Below are positions 57,028 through 64,000 of a stretch of 64,000 nucleotides of DNA, in pieces. A model generated the notes under the pieces. The model ran no database searches. It had not been told where the DNA came from and worked only from the letters and a program-made list of their open reading frames with translations. Position 1 is the stretch's first letter; every line of letters begins with the position of its first letter. Position numbers and translations under genes: made by a program. Source of the DNA: Cocos nucifera (taxonomy: Eukaryota > Streptophyta > Magnoliopsida > Arecales > Arecaceae); assembly GCA_006176705.1 (NCBI GenBank), contig QRFJ01002104.1, positions 94,335 through 158,334 of the forward strand. The letters are read 5' to 3'.

Positions 57028-58650
57028 AATTATCCATAGGTGGCATCAACACTAGATAAGCATAAACAGTTTGGCCCCCAACAGTTTGATCCCATCAAGA
57101 AACCCTGGAGTCCCATTTACATGGGACTCCTTCCTCTTTTTTCCATGTGCGTGTGCACATATTTGTGCAAGAAAACTAAGGGGGCATGTGCCCGTAGAAA
57201 GTCTCTAGGGGGCACACGCTCCTATCCTTTCTTTTTTGTATTGGGACATCTCATGTCCCGATAGTGATAAGAATTGGCAGGTCTTGTCCTATCGAATACA
57301 AAAATTGGTAGGTCTAATCCTAAATCTATTCAATGGATTAGAACAAAGCTAGATGAGGTTAGGATAACTTATATCTAATCTGGACAAGCTCTAGTTAGAC
57401 CAGGATAAACCTCTATAGGATTTTTGGATGAGCCATATCTAATTTGGCTTAGTTGAGATAAACCACAATGATTATAGAAGGAGAATGTTAAGCTCAACCG
57501 AAAGCTAATATGATTTTCTTGAACCTAATTGAAATTAATCCAAATCAATCAAACTGGATTAGCTTAATTGATGATATTTAGATCCAAACCCTTGTTTGTA
57601 TGATCCAGTTAGGTTCAGTTCCATATGGTCATGAGACATGTCGTGATCTCTATCATCGACATCATCAAAACATCTTTCGATGGACCAGAGCTTTTTTGAT
57701 TCATACAATTAGAATGATCAATCATCAAGATCATTCTAATTATTCCCAAAATTCATCAGTGACACCTAGCAGTATATTGTGGCAATCCATTAAAATTGAA
57801 TACGAACCTCTCGGTGTAGCTACTTGTATGATTGGGTTCTTTTATCTTGAGCCCTAACATGATTAGAGTTAAGGTGAACTCATGAAACCCAACGTCCGTC
57901 ATAAGAATTAATCATTCGATTCGAGTTTGATGTGAAAATCTAATAGAAACTCTTTCTATCATCTTCACACTACCATGGCCATGGGCTAATAGACTCGATC
58001 TCATAATCATCATAAGGCTACTCTTTATCTACTGAGGTAGATAGATCCCCTATTAGTGCAATCCAATTTCTATAATGAACATGCTATAGCCAACATACAC
58101 CTCAGGGTACTGAATGGTAAATTACCAATGCATCTCAGGTTATGGTGTTGTCAAACTATAACACACTTAAGGTAAACTGCCAATGCATCTCAGGTCAAAG
58201 AACCAGATACACCACTGCAGCATCGAGCGAGTCATCGACGAGAAGGTCGACTTTCTTATGACTGCTCGAGGTGGTCACGCTCAGTGCCCTCATTCTCTAA
58301 CGAGTATTTATACTCTCACTTCAGTGTCTCCACACCGTAGACTCAAGACTCATTTATCCTAAGAAAGTGATTGTACACCAACCTTTCGGATCAATCACCA
58401 TCCTTGTGATAATCCTATGGTTAGAGAAGTTTATGAGTTAATTATAAAAATTCATGTCTTAAATTTTTAACCCTTGAAAATATGAATTGCCATTACCATT
58501 AACTCAAACGATGTATCACAAACACTATGTACGCAATTTGATAGAATAAAAAAATAAATTTTTATTAATTTTAAGTTAAAATTATAATATTATCCTTAGA
58601 AGTGTATTACAAGTGTCCGCCAATCTGGCTTCTAGAAAATACATCTAACA
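57028..58650 (-). repeat. G 3' LTR, proximal segment
   Basis: On the minus strand starts TGTTAGATGTATTTTC at 58650 and runs to the E insertion. It continues at 15882. The first 1.2 kb matches family D/E LTRs; the part 57033-57350 differs from both and looks like a subfamily-specific region. ORFs 57040-57264 and 57600-57857 are incidental. Confidence 0.85.
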
Positions 58651-59050
58651 AACTCCCACTTGACCTAAAGTCAATTGGCTACAAATCTAAGTTCTACCTT
58701 CTCAAGATGGGCTTCGATCTTCTGCTGGCTCAATAGCTTCGTCAGTGGGTCAGCCACATTGTCTGCGGTGTCAACTCTCTTAATCTCAATGTATCCCTTC
58801 TCGAGGTAATCATAATTAAGGTGATATCATCGCTCGATATACTTGACTTTTGGTGAGATTTTGGCTCCTTAGCTAGGGCTATGGCGCCATTATTATCGTA
58901 ATATAGAGGGATGGCATCCTGGCATCACTCCAAGCTCTGTGGTGAACTTCTTATACCAAAATGTCTCCCTCATAGCTTTTGATGTAGTGATATATTCTAC
59001 TTTCATGATAGAATCTGCTATCATGGTCTGCTTAGAACTCTTTCAACTTA
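58651..59050 (-). pseudogene. G RNase H
   Basis: Minus strand, from 59050 to the purine tract at 58662-58651 (GGTCAAGTGGGAGTT next to the LTR). Conserved pieces include a YYDN-type Asp segment near 58905-58870 and the VADPLTK-like C-terminus near 58760-58730. Frameshifts and stops interrupt it. Confidence 0.7.
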
Positions 59051-60400
59051 TAAAACCACCATTACAAACAAATAGACTTTTAGATGTTGACTTTTGATCA
59101 TCTATATCAGACATAAAGTCTGAGTCTACATACCTGTGTACCTGGAGTTTTTCATTACCAAACATCAGAAATATATCCTTAGTTCTTCTTAAGTATTTAA
59201 AGATACATTTCATAGAAGTCCAGTGCTCTTCTCCTGGATTCGATTGATATCTGCTCATGACACTCACAGCATGAGCAATATTAAGTCGTGTACATAACAT
59301 GGCATACATGAGGCTCCCTATTACTAAAGCATAAGGGATTTTGCTTATGTATTCAATCTTCTTAGGTGTATTGGGACACATCTTCTTGGAGAGATGAATG
59401 CTATGTCTGAATGCTACTAATCTTCTCTTGGAGTTTTTTATGCTAAATCTCTTTAACACCTCCTCTATGTACATCTTCTATGATAAACCCAGCAACCAAT
59501 TCGGTCAATCTCTATAGACCTTAATTCCCAATATAAAAGATGCTTCTCCTTGGTCTTTCATAAAAAACTCTTTCGACAATCATATTTTGATGGATATCAA
59601 CATGGAAATATCATTTTTAATCAAAAGGATGTCATCCACATATAGTACGAGGAAGATAACAGCACTCCCACTAACCTTTTTGAATACACATGGCTCCTCT
59701 TCATTTTTTATGAAACTAAACGATTTGATCATATCATTAAAATGAGCATTCCAGCTCCGAGATGCTTGCTTGAGTCCGTATATGAACCTTTGCAGCTTGC
59801 AGACCTTGTGACCACTATCATTGGATGTGAAACCAAGCAGCTATTCCATATAGATATCTTTCTCAAGATATCCATTTAATAATGCTATTTTTACGTCCAT
59901 CTATCATATTTCATAATCAAAATAGGCTATAATAGCAAGTAGTATGTGGATGGATTTTAGCATGGCTACTGACGAAAAGATCTCCTGATAGTCAATACCT
60001 TCGCGCTAACTATACCCTTTTGCTACGAGCCTAGTTTTGAATGTCTCTACATTTTCATCTACATCTATCTTTCTCTTGAAGATATATTTACACCTAATAG
60101 GTATAATATCTTCAGGTGGATCTACCAAGGTCTAGACTTGGTTCGAATGCATCGAGTCAATCTCTACCCTCATTGTCTCTAACCATTTCTCAGAGTCGAT
60201 ATCTGATATCACCTCATCATAGGTCTTGAGATCATCACCATGAATCCTATTTTTGGTGAGGAATATTTTTTCTATATCCTCTTGAACAGTACCTAAGTAC
60301 CTCTTAAGAGGATGGAAAATCATAGTTGATTTACGAGATGGTGGAGATAGTGTTCGGACTAGCTCTAACTGATTTGATTCCATAGGTTCCTTAGCTCGTT
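59043..60400 (-). pseudogene. G reverse transcriptase
   Basis: Frame 60383-60132 holds the linker (SPPSRKS, KRYLGTVQEDIEKIF). The RT start near 60130-60050 is followed by motif A (MDVKIALLNG near 59905-59875), YGLKQASRSWN near 59780-59745 and the intact YVDD at 59642-59631. Frame 59474-59043 is the thumb and the RT/RNase H connection (RYQSNPGEEHWTSM, VDSDFMSDIDD). Breaks between the frames are nonsense and short indels. Confidence 0.85.
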
Positions 60401-61430
60401 ACTCTTCAGAGACCTTTTCCTCGAGCCTAATCTATCTTTTGATGCCACCATCTTGAATAAATTATTTTTTAGAAAAAATAGCATGTTGACTCACAATCAT
60501 ATTATGGTCCTTCAAGAGATAGAAATAATATCCTAATGACTCCTTAGGATATCCAGTGAATCAAGCTCTAAAGGACCTAGACTCTAATTTGTCCGCTTGC
60601 TATTTCTTAACATGGGTTGGATAACCCTAAATTTTAAGATGACTCAGACTTGGTTTCTTACCATGCCATATCTCATACGATGTGGTAGAAACAATTTTAG
60701 AGGAAATCCTATTTAGTAGTATATTGCTGTTAATAAACTATATCTCCAAAGAAACTCAGGAAGGTCCATGAAGCTCATCATGGATCGAACCATATCCAAT
60801 AGGATCTGGTTTCTCCATTTAGAAATCTCTTTATGTTGAGGCATTTCAGATGAAGTCCATTGAGAGACTATGCCATTATCATTAAGATAGTCTAAAAATT
60901 TTCAAATAAGATATTCACCTTCTCGATTTGATTGAAAAATCTTAATGGAATTTCTGATTTATTTTTTGACTTCTAGTATGAATTTCTTAAACTTTTTAAA
61001 GACTTCAGACTTGTATCTCATTAGATACACATACTCATATCGTGATAGATCATCGGTAAAGATAATGAAGTAGATAATTGCCTCTGACTGTCACATCAAA
61101 TGGGCCGCACACATTTGTATGTACCAGAGTAAGAAGGTCCATGGCCCTTTCTCCATGTCCTACAAAAGGGAGCTTGGTCATTTTGCCCTAAAGGCATGAT
61201 TCCTAAATTGGATATGACTCAAAAGTCAATGGACTCATAAGTCTAGATTTTTCTAATTTGTTAATCCTATCTTTTGCTATATGACCTAACCTAAGGTACC
61301 ATAGATACCTATCATTTAGATTATCCCTAGGTCGCTTAGATCTTATGGCATTCACGTTTTGCTCGATATTCAACATAGATACATCAACATGCAACTGATA
61401 GAGATCATTAATCAAGAAACCACTTACAAT
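60401..61430 (-). pseudogene. G integrase
   Basis: Frame 61415-61203 is the GAG-pre-integrase region (LWYLRLGHIAKDRINKLEK). The core follows towards the left, with LSRYEYVYLM near 61055-61020, TAA at 60961-60959 (same codon as in A1, A2, F and E), and HGKKPSLSHLKI near 60670-60630. Heavily degraded. Confidence 0.78.
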
Positions 61431-61760
61431 TTTATTTTTTTTTAAAAAAATAGTATAGTGGTCCTTAAGAAAGCTAATTATATAACCTTCCTATGCTAAA
61501 CAAGAAACAAAAATCAAATTTTTGCTTGCTGTAGGCCCAAAGTAACAATCTCTAAAGCTAAATCTAAGCCAGATGATAGTTGAAGAGGATAGATTTCCAC
61601 GACCATAGTAGCAACCCTTGCTTTATTTCTAATATGCAGGATCATCTCACCATCCCTTAGCCTCTTGCTCTTCTTAAGATCCTACATAGAAGTGGACAAA
61701 TGAGCACTAGAACTAGGGTCAAGCATCCAACTGGATGCAGAAGAAATCATTAGGTTAGAT
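61431..61760 (-). pseudogene. G protease
   Basis: Minus strand: SSWMLDPSSSAHLSTSM at about 61745-61690, where DSG is usual; the active-site triad reads DPS, so the aspartic protease is inactivated. The remaining protease region runs to 61431 with stops. Confidence 0.75.
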
Positions 61761-62607
61761 TCAATTACGAGTATACCTCCAGAAGGACTTGTCTTCGTTT
61801 TGTTCTTCAGGCTGGCCAAGTATGAAGGGCAATTCTGCTTCCAATGGCCATCAGCATCGTAATGGAAACATTTTTCTTTGTCAGCGGCCTCCTTCTTAGG
61901 TTCTTCCTTCTTCTTCTTCCCACCTTCCACCTTTTGCTTCTTCATAGACTTCTTCTTATTTTCAAAAAAAATTTTCTTAAAAGAAGTCCACTCCACAGCA
62001 AGTAATGAGCTCTTTGAACCTTTAAGAAAAAGCTTAGTAGTAACAGCATGTTCATTAACTCAGCCAAGGTACATTATAGCTTATGCATATAGAAGTTCAT
62101 AATGAACTGCCCATATGCATCAATCAAGGATTGCAAGATTACAATAATTTGCAGGTCCCTATCCAACTTGACATCGAGCTTCTCAAGCTCTTCTAGGTCC
62201 TTGATCATCATCAGATAATGATCTTAGATCGACTACCCATCATGCATTTGAGCCTTAAAAAATCTTCTCGTGACTTGATACTTGGCTGTATGACTCTCTT
62301 CACCAAACAACTCTTGTAGGTGAGCCAATATTTGGTGCTTGATGTCCCTATGTTGGCACTGAAGCTCATTAGACATTGAGCCCAACATGTAGTACCTAGC
62401 TTTATTATCTTCGTCCATCCATTTTTCTAGAGATGCTCTTTATTCAACGGATGGACGTGCTTGTAAGGTGGGGGGTTTTTGATCCAATACATGAATTAAC
62501 TTTTCAAAATCTAAAATAATTTTGAAGTTTTGAAGCCAATTCTTATAATTGAATCTGGTCAGTCTATAGGTATCTTAGATTTGGACTAGTGGGTTGGACA
62601 CAGACAT
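61761..62607 (-). pseudogene. gag: G gag
   Basis: ATG at 62607-62605 (MSVSNPL). Frame 62418-62233 is the conserved core (DEDNKARYYMLGSM, LQCQHRDIKHQ, FFKAQMHDG). Frame 61996-61682 has the Lys-rich tract and the zinc knuckle CFHYDADGHWKQNC, in which the second Cys is Tyr. E lost the first Cys of the same knuckle. The plus-strand ORF 61878-62102 is its shadow. Confidence 0.82.
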
Positions 62608-64000
62608 TTTTCTATAGAGAGTCAAAGTTTCTAGTTAGATTTTGTAATTAGACTTAACTAATTTATTTAAAATTTTTATTTTTAAATAAATTTTGGCTCT
62701 CACTATTTTTTTGGATCCCTACACTCTCTTGGGCAAAGATGCAAAAATCTCCATGATCAAAGACTTTTAGTGGGTGGTGCGGTTCCACCGACTGGCTCAC
62801 CACCTCACCTAACAGTTATTGGTGATGGGTTAGCCCGATAGATGGACAACTCTTGTCCAATGATTTTCTAATCATGGTGCATCCAAACCTGATCTCTAAT
62901 TTATGAAGCTCACCATGCCCAAAATATTGCTCCAATCCTTAGTTAAGTCAGATCTACTATTTGCATGAATTGGATTCCTAATTTGGTCCCTCATCATATC
63001 GAAAATATTGAGCCCAACCCATCTTCTAACCCATAGCATCCAATACCTAATAGACATGGTTGTGTCTTTCCAGTGCAACTGAACCACTATAACTAGTCGA
63101 GAACAATCAACTCTGGAAGGGCCCGCACATCTACAATGGTGGAAGATCTATGACTTAATATTTTCTTAGAAAGATTTGATTCAGGTCTCTTTAAACTTGA
63201 CTTGACTTAGTAATAATAATTATGACTAACCTAGTGGCTTGGGTTAGCTTGAATCGTTAGCCATTTCAAATCAAAATTAGGTTGATCCAATCAGCCAGGT
63301 AAGTGAGATCAGTGGAAGGAATATGCCATTAACTCATAGTGAATGCATTCAGATCAAGTAGCTTTCAATTAAAGATCATTGATCGTATCTGTCAAACTTA
63401 CCTTAGACACCGATTTGTCAAATCAAAACTAAGTGGGTTAGCCTACAATCTAGGATTGAACCATAGAGCCAAATTAGATCTTGACTTGGTCGACCACATG
63501 TGACTATGAGTCAATCTTGATCCAGACTTAATCCTATTAGGTTGGTTAAAACTAAGCACTTTTGATCCCACCTAACTCTTGATTTAGTATGATCAACCAC
63601 TAGACCTAATTGATCTACCCATACCCAAATCCAATTTTATGGAGGTGTCTTGGATCTAAAAATTTATAATTTTTAGATCTAATTAGTTTCATAATCTTAA
63701 TTTTCAATTAAGTTTGGATTCATAAACAAAACATGCACAAAAATCCTAGGATTTTAGGATCTAGGGTTTTGTAGAAATTAAGTTTTTGAATTTCTGATTA
63801 GGGTCAAACACATAGCATCCCTACACGCCATAAGAGCATCCAATTGAATTAGAAGAGAGGGCCTTTAAACTCTTCTTACTTTTATGATCAGATGGCCAAG
63901 GGGAATGCTCTAATCAGAAATAATAACTATACTACAAAATAAAGTATTGTCTTAACAATATATCAACTATAAAATTATAGATTCTATTTTTAATGCAACA
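62608..64000 (-). other. G leader (partial)
   Basis: Non-coding, aligned with the E leader 18730-20047 on the other strand; runs off the right edge before the PBS. The minus-strand frame 63087-62896 is not a gene; E and D1 have homologous non-coding sequence. Confidence 0.7.
63293..63412 (-). other. Leader module shared across families (copy in G)
   Basis: Minus strand: CGGTGTCTAAGGTAAG (63412-63397), TTTAATTG (63374-63367), CACTTACCTGGCT (63305-63293). AGGTAAGT and ACTTACCT are perfectly complementary over 8 bp here. Confidence 0.6.

Larger units (their letters stand above)
15184..64000 (-). mobile_element. Copia element G (family D relative), split by E; 5' end outside window
   Basis: Minus-strand element. 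Its 3' LTR lies at 58650-57028 and continues at 15882-15184, separated by E. Its internal region runs from 58651 rightwards (RNase H, RT, INT, PR, gag, leader) past the right edge. The outer LTR end (TGAAGG on plus at 15184) sits inside F gag, so G inserted in F; the 5-bp TSD would be CATAT (15179-15183), with the partner off-window. The leader is still running at 64000, so the 5' LTR is not seen. Confidence 0.85.

Noticed and set aside
57040..57264. Small Cys-containing ORF in a segment unlike the E and D LTRs
   Set aside because: It is in the G LTR interior, on the antisense strand of G, with no similarity I recognise.
1..64000. Host genes, CRISPR arrays, pararetrovirus or DNA transposon sequence
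   Set aside because: All extended similarities are explained by the ten LTR elements; no spaced direct repeats, movement or coat protein motifs, transposase or intron-containing host gene were seen.
63720..64000. Right edge considered as a new element
   Set aside because: It aligns with the E leader (18730-18990) on the opposite strand and is the continuing leader of G.

Overview
The window looks like plant nuclear heterochromatin. It is AT-rich and made entirely of LTR retrotransposons with plant Ty1/copia and Ty3/gypsy architecture. I found no host gene, rRNA, tRNA gene, CRISPR array, bacterial-type operon or DNA transposon. A flowering plant is certain enough from the element types. A monocot such as a palm is only a guess.

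Ten elements can be separated by LTR termini (TG...CA), target-site duplications (TSDs), primer binding sites (PBS) and the order of gag, protease (PR), integrase (INT), reverse transcriptase (RT) and RNase H. I use working names. Copia family A has two plus-strand copies, A1 and A2, and a diverged minus-strand relative, F. Copia family D has D1, the solo LTR D2, and the diverged relatives E (plus) and G (minus). Athila/Tat-like gypsy elements without a working pol are B and C. H is a Sirevirus/Maximus-like copia fragment (minus).

Layout. 1-5915: 3' part of A1 (gag end to RNase H, then 3' LTR). 5916-10434: right part of C, into which A1 probably inserted. 10435-12228: 5' end of H, into which C inserted. 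12229-15183: F, gag to RT, cut on the left by H and on the right by G. 15184-64000: G, whose 3' LTR is split by E (15883-57027). E is split between INT and RT by A2 (22389-53175). A2's 5' LTR is split by D1 (22558-35288), and its RNase H by B (42878-50927). D1's 5' LTR is split by the solo LTR D2 (23026-25297). The visible stack is therefore F > G > E > A2 > D1 > D2, six levels. TSDs are perfect at four junctions (AAATA for A2, CTATT for D1, GTATC for D2, TCAAC for B) and 4/5 at a fifth (E). After removing the inserts, E, A2 and D1 each come to about 10.0-10.5 kb, which supports the reconstruction.

Every coding region is a pseudogene. Most stops look like CAG/CAA/CGA/TGG changed to TAG/TAA/TGA, as expected for methylated cytosine decay. 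Several stops are shared at the same codon between separately inserted copies, so the copied templates may already have carried them. The most unusual non-coding signals are a leader module shared by copia and gypsy elements, a conserved 10-bp LTR hairpin with a palindromic loop, a shared TATA core between families B and D, and a conserved block upstream of the 3' LTR in B and C. D1 also has two blocks rich in single-base indels that may be assembly errors.
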